DNA from: Thereva unica
Taxonomy: Eukaryota > Arthropoda > Insecta > Diptera > Therevidae
Direction: 5' to 3'
Assembly (NCBI GenBank): GCA_949987705.1
Contig: OX465281.1
Location: forward strand, 3,450,001 to 3,514,000
Length of the DNA stretch: 64,000 bases
Shown in pieces: positions 25,100 to 36,861 of the stretch (the first letter of the stretch is position 1; each line of letters begins with the position of its first letter). The notes under the pieces were generated by a model. That model was not told where the DNA came from. It ran no database searches and saw only the letters and a list, made by a program, of their open reading frames with translations. The position numbers and the translations under genes were made by a program.

Positions 25100-25854
25100 C
25101 TAAAAAGTAAATAAGAGATTTTTTAGTTTATTTGGAATTTTTGATATGAGGCTATGTTTGGACGAAGTATTCGTTAAGTACTTAACGCTATAATCATATA
25201 CTTAATTTTATTTTGCGCTGTTTTTATCAAGTTTAACTAGAGCTCCTGAGTAAATTTAAGAAATTTTGTTTTTTACAAAAAAGCAGAAAAGTAAAGTCCA
25301 TGCCTTGACGCTATTTTGCTTGTGGAAGTAGGCTTCTTCGGCAAATCTTTAAAAACGTCACAGATGCAGAAATAACAAAAATCAGTTGGATTAATGATAA
25401 TAGATAGGCTACTTCGAAAGATAGCCTCCATCTAAACACAGGATCCAACGGCACACGGTGTTTCCCAACGGTCACCGTCTAAGTGATAACCGTGACCAAT
25501 GCTGCTTGACTTAGATGATCGGTTTATAAAGTATGCTATGCGCTAAACGAAATTTGAACAAACTTTGCGTGGCAAATACATTTAAGATCATAAGCCGTAT
25601 AAAAATTTACGCATGTACAGAAGAGTTCCAGAAGGATGAAAAGAAGCATTCTTCAAAGCAGTAGAAAGAGAATTTAATCCCTGCTCTAGGTATGATGTGA
25701 AAATCATCTTGGGACGTAGCGAATTATAAAGATGGCAGCAAGAAAGAACTTGGACGCTGCAAAAACCAGGTTTGCGTTACCCAATAATATAAAGATTGAC
25801 AGCCGCCACGGGCCTGATGTTGGTGAGAATGTACCGAGATGCCAACTACGAATG
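25100..25854 (-). other. Shared K2P intron, proximal part
   Basis: Intronic sequence upstream of the shared exon, with no recognised feature. Confidence 0.5.
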
Positions 25855-26520
25855 GGGCTTCTTCTTCTTTCTTTGATCCGTTAACTGGCGGTCCGAGCGG
25901 GACGTCCCCGCAACGGATACGCTGTTGTCGGTGCCGCTGGGTCTCGAACTCTATTCATGATTCGTTTCCATTCTTCCCGGTTTTTGGCGACGTCTCGAGC
26001 CGCGGTAACTGATAACCGTTGATTCTTTAGGTCACCCTCGATATTCTTTAGCCAGGTTTTCTTCGGTGCCTATCGCTGGATTCTCCAGCCAGCGGGCGGT
26101 ATCGCCAGAGAAGTTTACATGGGAAGAATGGATGATGACCATTCGGCAAACATGTCCAAACCACCACAGTCGACGTTTTTGTATTTCTTCTTCGATCAGG
26201 GTCTGCTGATCACATCTTTGTCTGACTGTCTCGTTTCCAAGGCGATCGCGTAATGAGACACCGAGGATCTGCCTCAAGCATCGCATTTGGAAGACCTCGA
26301 GCTTCTTAACGTCCAGTTTGTAGAATAATAAAGAATAATTGGAAGGATCAACGTTCGGTATAGGCGTACTTTCGTTTAGATGGTAATATTTGTTCGTTTC
26401 CATATGTACCACTTGAGCGAAGCGAATGTTGCTGTTGCCTGGCCGATGCGGCTGTGAACGTCGGACGTCGATGCTACTTTCGTTTCCTCAACCAATGATC
26501 CCAAATGGGGCAAAAATCTA
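25855..26520 (-). pseudogene. RTE-like retrotransposon 3' end
   Basis: The minus-strand frame reads KLDVKKLEVFQMRCLRQILG, VSLRDRLGNETVRQRCDQQT, IQKRRLWWFGHVCRM and a tail with NRVRDPAAP and LRGRP before a stop. A (GAA)-rich 3' tail follows at 25855-25880. Same family as 4555-5397 and, by its 5' neighbours, as 40480-42915. It lies in sense orientation in the last K2P intron. Confidence 0.8.
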
Positions 26521-27236
26521 GTTGATATAGTGCTCATTGAGAAAGTACTTTGTGTTCACGAATGATCATTCACATACGAGGGACCATGCCAAAAGCTTTG
26601 CTGCAAGTTTGGTGAATATACGGCGTTGATAAGATTTTTACCTATATGCAAAATGCTTTAAGGCTGTTTATGATAGAGCAGAGTATTGTTCTAGTAGAAA
26701 CTTAAAAAGCCAAAAGAGAGCGCGGCAAGCGTTGTAAATATCTTAAGAATTGTTCCTACTTTGTTCAGGGGGAAATGGTACTCAACATCCTACGCGTAGA
26801 GAAAGCCTCCACACCAAACCCACCCTAGGCTAGCGCCACAAATCTTCAAATTCATTGGACACTGCAGCAAGGTCATGCTGCATAGCTTCCACATCTTCAC
26901 TACATGATGAGTTGAATAGTTGATTCGAGGTTGAGTTGAATTTTCGACTCGCGTCACAAATCACAAACAAAACACAGAGATGCTGTTGTCAACTAAATTC
27001 AACCACTCAACTACTGAACTCGCGTCTATATGCATTATTTCAACTAAACCCAGGTAGCAGAGATTAGTCGAGTTCAGTCGACTTTAACTCAAGTCGACTC
27101 GCGTCTACATATAGTTGGACTCGAGTTCAAACTGAGTTTAACTTATCATGTATACGTACTATTAGTTTGCGAACTGGGCAGTTGAAACTGCTACAGGCCT
27201 CCTCAATTTGCATCGTCAGGCTGTTTCATTCTAACG
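26521..27236. repeat. Intron sequence with AGTTGAGT-rich foldback repeat
   Basis: 26895-27150 contains repeated direct and inverted blocks such as GAGGTTGAGTTGAATTTTCG, GACTCGCGTC and CAACTAAA. They resemble the 22.6-kb foldback family. The rest has no recognised feature. Confidence 0.45.
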
Positions 27237-27400
27237 TCAAAAGGCCAAACCTATATGGGAAGTGAGTTGAAGTTAGGTATCATTACATAAGAATGTATAA
27301 GAGTGACTAAAGTGGAAGTAAGTGGAAGTTACATCTACTTCAGCGGAAGTATCGTCTACTTCACTTCTGTGTTACTTTTCATTTAGGTTTGGCCTTTTGA
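27237..27400. mobile_element. Short MITE with perfect 17-bp inverted repeats
   Basis: TCAAAAGGCCAAACCTA at 27237-27253 is exactly inverted at 27384-27400. The 164-bp body is non-coding with GTGGAAGTAAGTGGAAGT repeats. A target duplication is not obvious. A partial right-hand copy (TACTTTTCATTTAGGTTT) lies at about 27737-27760. Confidence 0.65.
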
Positions 27401-27760
27401 TTAGACAACCGGAAAGAAGTCCTCCTCCTACTCCTTATCCTCCTCTATAGCTGTCTATCTGGTCTGTCTGGGCTATCTGGTCTTAGTTGAACTTCAGATT
27501 CGATTCCCAGTGCGAAAACTTTTCTAAGACGAAGTAAAGTTCATAATCACACACAGGTGGCGCTCATTCACACCCAAGACCACATCCACACCAGAGTCAA
27601 CAACCGAGTCAGTAACGGTTTAGCTATACTACTGTAAGAGAACTTTCAACCAAGTTCTTTAAAATTGAGTCAATACCGAGTCGGTTTGGAGTTTAGTTAA
27701 TAGAAGAGGACGTTATATATACGTCTACTTCACTTCTCGTTACTTTTCATTTAGGTTTAG

Positions 27761-28184
27761 CTTAAACGTAGGAAATTTGTCAACCAGTAACCTGAGGCCA
27801 GCGAAGTGTTTTTCTCGAGCAGCTCATAGTTGTGATCAGGAGTTGCAAGTAAAGTGTGAACCTTGGAGTTTTACCATTGCTGCTGCCACCATCGTGTCTA
27901 CTGGCAGAATTTTCGGTAGTATTACTTCAGGCGGAATTACACTCAGTAAGTAAGTGGTGGCAGATCGAGGTTGGTTGGGTTTCGACATTTGGCTGGAAAG
28001 GTTTTTACGGCTAGTTCAACTAGCACAGCTAAAGTTCAACGAGAAAAAAAGACAAGCACGGTTTTATCACTAGAATAAATAGCACAGGCGTGGGAGAGTA
28101 GAGATATCGAAATACAGTCAAGATTGAATGGCGGAAAAATTTCATATACAACACCTACAAAAAAATTAAAATAAAAACGTTTAC
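27761..28184 (-). other. K2P intron just downstream of form A exon 2
   Basis: No repeat or gene recognised. It includes the donor side of the form A exon 2 intron. Confidence 0.4.
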
Positions 28185-28342
28185 CAATTGTCGTTATGAC
28201 TGTTAAGCAGTACAACACGCTGTTAACAAAATTCCACGCATTTTTCCCACTGTACGTCAAGACTCCAGCTTCATAGGCCGCTTGCAGTTCCTCCTCGAAC
28301 GTTCTCAACTTGTTTCTAGCCGCTGATTTCCAATCTTCTTCT
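28185..28342 (-). CDS. K2P channel form A, exon 2 (cap and pore helix 1)
   Basis: This 158-bp exon follows a 58-bp intron whose 3' end is TTTTTAG. It encodes REDWKSAARNKLRTFEEELQ and on, the second half of the cap, then AWNFVNSVLYCLTVITTIG, the first pore helix and filter. The donor ATTG|GTAAAC is in phase 1, exactly as at the end of B exon 3. The shared exon 3.1 kb downstream adds YG to complete TTIGYG. Reading through the donor gives unrelated residues and then a stop, which supports splicing here. Confidence 0.87.
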
Positions 28343-28400
28343 CTAAAAACACAAAAAATACAAATTCATGCACGTCCAGTCTACCATAACAAAAGAGCAC

Positions 28401-29944
28401 CTCATATTGTGACTGGTAGTCCACAGTTGGTCGATGAAATTTCGTTTAATTTTGCGCAGTCCGCACTTGTAGATATTCTCGAACGATCCTTCCATAAATC
28501 TGAACATCATCCCACCGAAGCCGCAGAACAGAGCCAGCAGCACCACTTGGGACAGACACTTGTTCCAATGGAGGCGGATCTTCACGATTTCCTGCGGGTA
28601 GTCAGCCTTAAGGCGCCGCCATTCGAAGCGGAATTCGGAGATCATTTGTTTCAGGAATTGCTTTTTGGACGAGTCCAGACTGGGCTTCTGTTCTGCGGCG
28701 ACTTCTGTTATTTGTTTCTTTTCCTCGATTTTCTTTTCTTGCGGTTTTCTTTTGAAGCTTGAAAACATCCTCGAGATTATTCCTGGTTTCTTCTCCACTT
28801 TCACCTTTTCTTCTTCTTTTTCTGCTACTTTCGATTCTGCTTCACTTTTCTCGTCGATTTCTTTCTTGTCCTTTACTTCCTTCTTCTCTTTCAGTATAGA
28901 AACAAGTGGTTGAGCTGGAGGTGGTGGCTCCTCTTTCTCCTTCTCTTCTGGTCTCTCGACTTCTTCTGGTTCCTTCGCAATTTCTGCTGCAGGTGCCGAG
29001 AGCATCCTCTTGACAGGAGAGTGACTCGAATGACTAGAAGAACGGCGACTCAAGCTCTTCTTCCTCTCGGGAATTACTGGCTTTTCCACAACCACCTCCT
29101 CGTCATCAACATCCGCTTCCACTGCATCCGAATCCGACGATGAGATCGTAGATGACTCATAATCAGGATACACGGGCGGAGTTATCGGTATCTCGATAGG
29201 CGCTCGCACTAGTTCCGAGGCTGGACGTTTCGTTTCCCGGACAATCTCGGTCTTCCGGCCCCTCTCTTCGGGATCGTTCGTTGGCAAGGTTATGCGATCG
29301 CTGACCTTCCTGTAGGTTTCCATAAGGCGTTTCCTGTCGTCTTCGATCTGCTTGTATCGAATTTTGTTGTGTAGGTCTCGTTTTTCTCGTTCGAACTTCT
29401 TCTTATCAAGATCAAATTTGCGTCGTTCCTCTTCAAATCGCTGCAAGTTTCGTTCCAGTCTTGACAGGCGATCGTCTTCACTGGGCTTAGACATTCCCGG
29501 TGGAAACTGTGTCCTCGGCGGCGGCAGAGGAGCCTGGGGCCGAGGGTGGTGTGGCGACGATCGACCACTTTCACTCGACTCTTCCTTGTGTCTCGGCGAG
29601 GACAAGCTCCTTCTAGCCGATCGCAGCAAGTCAAACACCTCAGGAGTGGAATTCACTTCGTCCTCCTGCCTAGGGCTGGACAGACTCCGTGCTACCGCTC
29701 CCGTGAAGTTCTTGTTGCGGCGACTCAATATTTTGCTCTTGTGCGCCGAAATGGTTCCGGCCGGCTTGATTTGCATTTTAATAGATTGGACGTTCGCCTG
29801 CTCAGCTGAGCTGCTCTCGTCTTCCGCGGACGGCCTCCTCGCCGTGCTGCGGCTCGTCGGTTCTGGTGTTTTCTCGCGTTGTTGTCGTGCAGCTTTTCTC
29901 CTGCGGCGCATCACAGCCGGGGCATCGACGTGGCCTTGGTCCAT
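28401..29944 (-). CDS. K2P channel form A, exon 1 (long cytosolic N-terminus, TM1, cap start)
   Basis: This exon encodes 514 residues plus two bases, starting in a good context (AAAAATGG). Residues 1-155 are basic and Ser/Pro-rich, with repeated SLSSPR motifs at about 87-92 and 113-118. Residues 157-215 are a highly charged, predicted coiled-coil-like helix (LERNLQRFEEERRKF onward). Residues 262-285 are acidic and serine-rich. Residues 325-420 are a Lys/Glu-rich tract with a PPPP run. TM1 is about 463-482 (CLSQVVLLALFCGFGGMMF), followed by FRFMEGSFENIYKCG, the start of the cap. The donor is ATGAG|GTGCTC. Most K2P subunits have short N-termini, so about 450 cytosolic residues is unusual. The function of the tail is not known to me. 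Confidence 0.88.
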
Positions 29945-30130
29945 TTTTTCGTCGCTCTCTCTCTCTCTCGCTCTGTCACGGAAATATTTTCCTTCGCAAC
30001 ACGCTCTTCACCTCACTTCAGTTCTTCTCACCCTCGGGAATATTCGCGAACACTTTATATGCACTTGGACAAATTCAATCGAGTGAACGCACAGTCTTGA
30101 AGGCGGCCATTTTTCACGCTATAATTAGGA
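29945..30130 (-). promoter_or_regulatory. Leader and possible promoter of form A
   Basis: Upstream of the form A ATG is a leader containing a (GA)n run at about 29955-29980. A TATA-like ATATAAAG at 30060-30053 lies about 110 bp before the ATG. No strong initiator was recognised at the expected spacing, so the start site is a guess. What is clear is that a leader unlike intron sequence sits directly before the start of the A cassette, inside the large B intron. Confidence 0.35.
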
Positions 30131-31309
30131 AAAACTTTTATTCGAATTTATTTCGCGAAAAGTGATTTTTTCCTCATGAAAAAAAGACGGATCCGCTCGC
30201 GATTATGAATTTATTTTTGAGGAAGAACGCGACGCTTTAAGCACAACATTGGCCGGATTATGGTCTGAAAATAAACTGAATCCGAACGGCAGAAACCGAC
30301 TGTACAGGCTGCTGAGGTGCTCTCTGCTGGGCTTTTTGGAGGTGGCTCCCAGCACAGGTGGGTTTTATTTTTAGCTTTTTCCGACAATTTCGAAGCTTTC
30401 AAATTTCCCTTAGGATAAAAAATTGGTTTTGAGCTTTGCTAGGATAAACTTGAATTAGAAAAGCTTTTTTGGAATGCTTTCCTGCTTAAATCCTTCACTC
30501 CTTGGTTTTCTGGCTTTTTGTGCTTTCGCGTGAAGTACCACAACAGTAGAGAGCCTGGGTAAATTTTGAGGCCAACATAAAAACAAGTTTTTTTTTGAAG
30601 CAAACGTAGTTTTATTTAACTCTTCTAAATAAAAGCCCAGATCATCCGCTTACAGCCGGCATTTAGGTGGTATCTGAAAGTGATAATTGAGTGAAGGCTC
30701 AACTTCGAGGTGCACCGGAGTGGTGGCACGACGGGAAAAGCGTCCCCTATCAATGCAGCACTTACGAGGAATTTGTACAACACAAAATATGCCCAAATCA
30801 GTACAACGAATTCTGGTGCAAGGCTAGCCTATCGCAGTATAGCCTGAATCTAATATGACGTACCGTACGGTAAGCAAACTCAACGAATTTGATTTTATTT
30901 ACGTCATGTTGAACCATGGCCAAATATGCAGTAACAAGTGTAAGTGACTTATAACCTCATGCATAAATGTTGGAAGAACTAGAAAGAGTACATGAAAGGC
31001 TCAAAGAGACAGTCATGGGGGAATATTGCCAAAATCTAGAGGGTTTAGGCGTAACAGACAGGCTTGACAAAAGATTCTCTATAAGTATTCTTAGCCGGAA
31101 AGAGGCACAGCGTGAAAACGCCTGTATGGGGCCCAAAACAGGCACGGCCTGAGTAAAAGTTATATATTTCCAAATGCAGGCACGTACCAATAAAAGACGC
31201 ACGGAATAGTCCGAACGAAGCACGGCACGTTCACTCTTTTTGCAGACTAAAGGGAGCAAAATTGGAGCTTTAAGAAATTTTATAGAACGAAGAAACAGAG
31301 GAATTATGT
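30131..31309. other. Region upstream of the form A start
   Basis: No element recognised. The first few hundred bases may hold form A promoter sequence, with no motif strong enough to name. Confidence 0.35.
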
Positions 31310-31450
31310 TGTGTAAATGGTGCCATTAGCAAACTCAGTAGACCGGTTCTTGTTTGATTGCGTAGGTCAAGCAGCATTGGATGCGGTTAGCACTAAGTTG
31401 GGGGACCGCTTGGTAAAACGAAACTAACTTTTGGAATAGTCGATTACGAA
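31310..31450 (+). repeat. Dispersed repeat X, copy 1
   Basis: Contains GACCGGTTCTTGTTTGATTG, GTCAAGCAGCATTGGATGCG and AGTTGGGGGACCGCTTGG. These blocks recur at 47213, 55490 and 59310. Translated in the shared frame it gives DRFLFDCVGQAALD and LGDRL. Similarity continues at least to AACTTTTGGAATAGTCGATT, shared with 48450-48475. Confidence 0.7.
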
Positions 31451-32729
31451 TACATTCAAAGTCTTTTACGGATGTCTTAAAGCTTCTCCTGGAAACCCAT
31501 TCGCTTTTTGCAAAAAAGCGTTCCCTGACAGATGTTTGGAGATGGCAGGCAGCGATTTATCATAATAGAAACCTGCCAAAAGGTCACCTTGCTACCTTAG
31601 GAACCTACCTACCTACGTTGGGTAGTGAACTGATTCTGCCTATATAAGTCGCATTGAGGCATTGTTTGTCGATTCGTAGTAAGGGAGTTTTTATGGGACC
31701 GGGTTGCTAATACTTAGTCTAACTGATTTACAATTCTGAAGTATAGCACAGAGGACTCGCCATTCCACCGTCTTTCGTTAGCTCCGTCCGAAGAAGTAGC
31801 TCCGGGGTACCGTGTGGAGGTGGGATTAGGACTTGCTAACAGAGCTAATGGGTGTTCGTCTTCAGTGACTCTTCTCAGTTTTAGATAGAAGAGCCAAATC
31901 AGGAACCACCACCTTCCGAGGCGTTTTTTAAGCCGGGCCCGGACCCGGTCGGTCCTTGGTTTATGTCAATCTGTGATTGACAATCACTAAGCAACATGTC
32001 GCCTCTCTAGCCAATGTGCTCTAAGTGCCATCAGGATCGGCCAAATTTAAAGGCGGCTAAATCGTATAGGGATAAGTGCACAACACAAGGGCGCAATATC
32101 AAGAAAATATAAACGTCTGTAAGATCAAGCCTTAAGCTCGACATATAAGTATATTGCAAGGTAAGCATTCAGTCGTGTTCTACATTACAATATTCGCATG
32201 TATGGTAAATGTTTAGAATTGGGGCTCCAAACCAATATCGTTTCAAAAATAATTTCATGTATTCAGAGCGATTTTTGAGTGCTCCAATAGTAATTTGCGG
32301 GTTGCGAAGACTCCAGGCCGAAATCGCCCTACAAAACTCTTAGGTATTCTGAATGATTTTCCTCCTCGTCTACCGCTGTCGCTCGACATGGGCGTAACAC
32401 TAAAATTGATAAAAATTCAATTTGTCAGCACTCAAAAATCACTCTGAAAATTGTTTTTGGGACGATTTTAATCTGGAGCCTGAATTCTTAACATTTACTT
32501 TTTCGTTATATAATGTTACCTTAGAGACAGCCTTGAACCCTGGCATGAAATCGGCCATATACTCAGGCACTGCCCTGGTTATGAGGTTTCGGGAGGGTGA
32601 CGTCGAATCCAGGGTTTGATTTGAACTCTTGGATATTGTAGGACTTCATAAATACTAATTGCGAGAACAACCTCAAGGTTGTTCCACAGTTGAGTTGCTC
32701 AATTTAGAAACAAATCACTAGTTTGTAGA
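31451..32729. other. No recognisable feature
   Basis: Intron sequence without recognised coding or repeat content. Confidence 0.35.
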
Positions 32730-33143
32730 TTTTTTTTTATGTGAAAGACTAGAGTCTCAGGAAAGGCCCTTTATACTGTTGACAATATATTTTCTTCTTA
32801 TAGAGTGCAATGTCGAACAGCAGCTCTAGTCGGGGAGGAAGGAACTGCCATAACCTTCCCGCGATATTTTTAGACCGCCTACTCCCAACCATTACTATCG
32901 CGACTTTGACATCGGGGCATCGAGAAACAACTCGCTGGAGTGTTATGCCTGTGGAGCGGGGAAGGGCTAAGGAAGGCTATGTCAGAAGGAATCAGGAATG
33001 TAAAGAGGGAAGAAGGAAGAAGGAAAGTTAAGTAGGTGGAAAAGTGGAAAAGGTGAAGGACCGTGGGGCTGGCCGGGATTCGAACTCGGGACCTCGGGAT
33101 ATTAGTCAGGAGCCTTACCCCTAGACTACCAAGGCCCCCAGAG
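32730..33143 (-). mobile_element. tRNA-derived SINE, copy 1
   Basis: On the minus strand the element begins with a tRNA-like head at about 33140-33065. It has an A-box-like TGGTAGTCTAGGGGTAAGG and a B-box-like GAGTTCGAATCCC. About 330 bp of body follows, and a 3' run of A residues at 32740-32731. A second full copy lies at 60489-60952 with the same head, body and tail. Such SINEs are transcribed by RNA polymerase III and mobilised by LINE enzymes. Confidence 0.85.
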
Positions 33144-35159
33144 TGCGTGAAATGGGAAGCTGCAGTTAGAGGGAATGAGACTAGTGGGATAATCTGGTGT
33201 TGAGGGAATCCCGATCTAAGACAAGATTGTCGTGGAGGCAGAAGAGCGTTTATTTCGATGGAATGGAGTGAGCGAACAAATTTTGCCAGAGTGGTATTAC
33301 ATTCCTACTATGGCTCAAAGGGTCGCGGTGGTGGAGCAAAGTGGTTTTTGAAGCACCGCCCGAAATGAGAGAGGTGTATTCGAGAAGAGGCCGAACGAAG
33401 CACCTGCTTATTTGCCGATTTGAAATATGTCTTGGCTAAGTAACGCCTATGATGTTGAAGGATGGGTCGCCTATTAGTTCAGCACGATCCACTCACCGAT
33501 GGAGAGGCGTTGAAATTTTTATTGGAGATAAGAAAGTACTTCCTTTTGGACACAATTCTTGGGGCTTGGTTCGCGATCATCAAGCCAGGATCTGGCACGT
33601 GCTTATCTTACATCATCGAGGCGGCAAGAGTAATGCAGGGTACCATCATCAACGAAGTTGGGAAGTAGGTTGAAGGGGATTGAATGTAGTTTATTTATAA
33701 AGATAAGAAATAGAGCAGGTGATAAAATTGATCTCGGGGACCCCGCAGAATTCACTATCAATTAAGTTCAGCTTCACACAACTTACTTCGCCACGATCAC
33801 CTGACAGGGGTCATATTGACTACATTAAAACAGTAGTATTTAAGATAAATCAGACTTCTTCTACGATCAACAGACAACTAACAACACAATAAATTTCAAC
33901 CATTAAAATATATTATGGATTCTCATCTGGGCATCATGACTAAGCAAACGAGGAAGTTTCCAGACTTCATAAATCTGACTGAGTGCTCAGAATCATAATT
34001 TTATTTTAAGAAAAACCGCGACAATCTTACTAATCATATTTACTACTAGGAAATTGCCCAATTTTCGTCGATATTACCAGGAAATGTTTCCATTTCAATA
34101 TTTCTCTTAAATAAATTTTACTTAGAAATAGAACTGAGGAAGATTCAAGTTCAATCACCACAAAATCTCACCGCGGATTTCTTTTGTCGTTTCTATTTCT
34201 ATTTCCACACTTTTTGTCGTCCGTACGCTTAAGCATAAATAAAATACACACTTAAAGAAACAACGAAATCTAACGTGTGAATTAAAAAATCCGATGTTGA
34301 CTTTGAAAAAAAAGAAGAAATAAAAAAAAACACAAAACACGAAATTAAAATTTTTAAAAATAATTCAAAGAATTTCGGATTTTAGTCAAAACACTCAAAA
34401 ATAGACTCAAACAAGAAAAAAATACTCTTTGCTAAATTAATGACGTAAAAAAAACTCCAAATAGAAAACCACAAATTAAAAATGACTTTGCTGACGAATT
34501 TCGCTATATTTTTTGTGCAATTTCATAATTTTTTTTCCTGGTGGGCGAAATTGACTTTGTTTTTTAGTTAGGGTAGAAACGAATTGCTTTTGCGGGGCTA
34601 AATTTAATTCACCCCAAAAGCAACGATGACGTCGCATTCGTCATTAAAAATCGAGAGTTCAATAATGCTAAGTGCTCGTGTCAGCAATCTTGAGTGACTC
34701 AAGTGGGACCACATGTCACGGGCGGCGAGCTAGTGCGGTCGCCGCACATAATCTTGTAAGAGTAGTCTTAAAATAATGCGATGAATCCAAAACCGACGGA
34801 GGATGATGATTGCGGCGCGGGTTTGGGGTTTTATGAGGTTTCAAGTAGGAGTTTATTGGCTGTAAATTGGTTCGTATCAATTGCTGAATAAAATTGTGGC
34901 TAGAAAGCACGCTTTTGAAAGTTTTTTTTATATTTTTTAACGCAAATTGAAGAAAAAATGTCGGCTGGGCTTTACACCGTTAGTAAAATAAAGAGATTTC
35001 GTGCAAAAACTGCAAAAGTTCTCAGTTCACTTCTTGTGACAACCATACTCTAGGCTCTTATTGTTTTTATTCTCTGTGGCATTTTCTTTTTTAGAAAGAT
35101 GCTTCGGATAAAGATAAATTAACTTCTTCCGCTTTATTATTAACAAACAAAAGGTACTT
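33144..35159. other. Intron spacer, very AT-rich after 33.8 kb
   Basis: 33440-33670 has an open frame (LLVQHDPLTDGEALKFLLEI) vaguely like a retroelement gag, but too weak to call. A 12-bp hairpin, TTGCTTTTG and CAAAAGCAA, lies at 34584-34623. Nothing else recognised. Confidence 0.35.
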
Positions 35160-35606
35160 AAACTCATGAATCTGGAGAAAAGTCGTGGTGGTTTTTATCC
35201 CGAAACAGGGCAACAGACCCCTGGAGCTGCCTAAATCGTACAGACCTATCAGCTTAACCTCTTTTCTTTTGAAAATGATGGAAAGGCTACTAGACCTTCA
35301 GACTAGGTGCAAGCTGGAGCTGTCCCTTCTTCTACAAAGCTCCCAGTTCGCTTACTCTAAGGGTAAATCAACAGAGGTTGCTTTACACCACCTGGTCAGT
35401 AAAATCGAAAAAGCCTTCCTTGCTAAAGAAACTGCTTTATGTACGTTCCTTGACATCGAAGGTGCTTTCAATAACACTGGCTATGATTCTATCTCTAGAT
35501 CATCACACGATTGAGTGGATAAATGCCATGCTTATAGATCGTGACATTTCTTCTACCCTAGGTGTCTCCACCATTGGTGTTAAGGTGCAGTCTTATCCCC
35601 GTTACT
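35160..35606 (+). pseudogene. LOA-like LINE 'A', 5' segment (RT fingers)
   Basis: Reads VVFIPKQGNRPLELPKSYRP, ISLTSFLLKMMERLLDLQ, FAYSKGKSTEVALHHLVSKI and FLDIEGAFNN, the RT fingers-palm start with one frameshift near 35500. It runs to WINAMLIDRDISSTLG. It stops at a 13-bp direct repeat, TATCCCCGTTACT (35594-35606), where another LINE is inserted. The continuation resumes at 36862. Confidence 0.8.
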
Positions 35607-36861
35607 ACAAGGTGCAAAGGATGGCCAGCGTAGGTGTGAGCGGTGCTTTCCGCACCACACCCGCCGCGGCATTGGAGGCGCTGTTAGGTCTGCTGCCGTT
35701 AGATCTCCAGGTGATGAAGACTGCGGCAGCCTCAGCGATTCGGATGAGACGGGATGCCGCATGGCAGGCGTCAGGAGCCTTATATGGGCACATGAAGATT
35801 CTGGATCGCATCAAAGGGATTAGGGAGCTCATGATGCCCATGGAAGGGATCACAAAAATGAGGGTGACCGAAAGGTATCATAAAACTCTCATAGGGAGCG
35901 GAACGCTCCCGGAAGGGAGGCCGGAAGACATATATATCTTCACGGATGGATCCATGATTGACGGCAGAGCAGGTGCGGGAGTCTTCTCAGAGGACTTAAA
36001 TCTGACCTGCTCTCTGGCTTTGGGGAATTACACCTCAGTCTACCAGGCGGAAATGCTTGCTCTGCTGCACGCGCTGGATCACATAAATGATGGTCAGGTG
36101 CAGGGAAGAAGTATCCTTATAGCACTGGACAATCAGGCTGTGATTAAGCGCATGAGTCAGACAGAGATTAATGCGTCTCTGGCGCTGGAATGTGTCCAAA
36201 AACTGAACAGGTATGCGAAACAAAACAACGTGACGCTAGCTTGGGTTAGAGGACATACACGCATCGATGGGAACGAAAAGGCTGACAACCTGGCAAAACA
36301 GGGGTCAACCTCGGAATTCTGGGGACCGGAGCCATACTCTGCCATTGGCAGAGGGTTGGTAAGGAACTGCATCGAGAAATGGGTCGCTGAGGAACACCGG
36401 AGACGGTAGGACGCTATGACCACGTGTAGGCAGGCTAAGATGGTGCTTACGTTGCCGATTACCGCAGCCAGAAGAAGGATCCTGCATATGCAAAGGAGAA
36501 CCCTCAGATGGTTGGTGGCACTGATTACAGGACACGGATGTTTCAGGTATCACCTAAAAAGAATGGGAATTCTGGAGGATGACACCTGTCGGATGTGCCT
36601 GGAGGAACCTGAGACGGCCACACACATAGTGTGTCACTGTCTGGCGGTGGCGAGAAAAAGGGCTGCCATAACTGGACTCCATTGGATGGAGGACATGAGG
36701 CAGACTCCCTTCAATCAGCTGCTTGCGATAACTAGGGGAGTCGAAGCAAGGGAGCAATGGGACAACCCACTGCAACCCCAATAAGATGACTCTAGGCAGA
36801 GGGACGAAAAGGGACCCGCAAATAGTGGTCTGATTCGATATCCCTCGAAAATCTATATATA
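35607..36861 (+). mobile_element. 5'-truncated I/LOA-group LINE 'B' inserted in LINE 'A'
   Basis: The insert is bounded by perfect 13-bp duplications, TATCCCCGTTACT at 35594-35606 and 36862-36874, and ends in a short TA-rich tail. It encodes the RT thumb (RMASVGVSGAFRTTPAAALE), an RNase H domain with the acidic residues in FTDGSMIDGRAGAGVF, QAEMLALLHAL and ALDNQA, then WVRGHTRIDGNEKADNLAKQ. After one in-frame TAG at about 36407 the same frame continues into a CRMCLEEPETATHIVCHC zinc-knuckle and stops at 36783. This is the best-preserved element here and a recent insertion. It probably came by target-primed reverse transcription. Confidence 0.88.

Noticed and set aside
28310..29809. Several long plus-strand frames opposite form A exon 1
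   Set aside because: They are antisense shadows of a well-supported exon with splice sites and K2P motifs, and show Ser/Phe-rich composition without domains.
33065..33140. Functional tRNA gene
   Set aside because: The A and B boxes belong to a SINE head attached to a body and A-tail repeated at 60.5-60.95 kb; cloverleaf pairing is poor.
33440..33670. Possible retroelement gag frame
   Set aside because: Single 68-74-codon frames without zinc knuckle or neighbouring pol.
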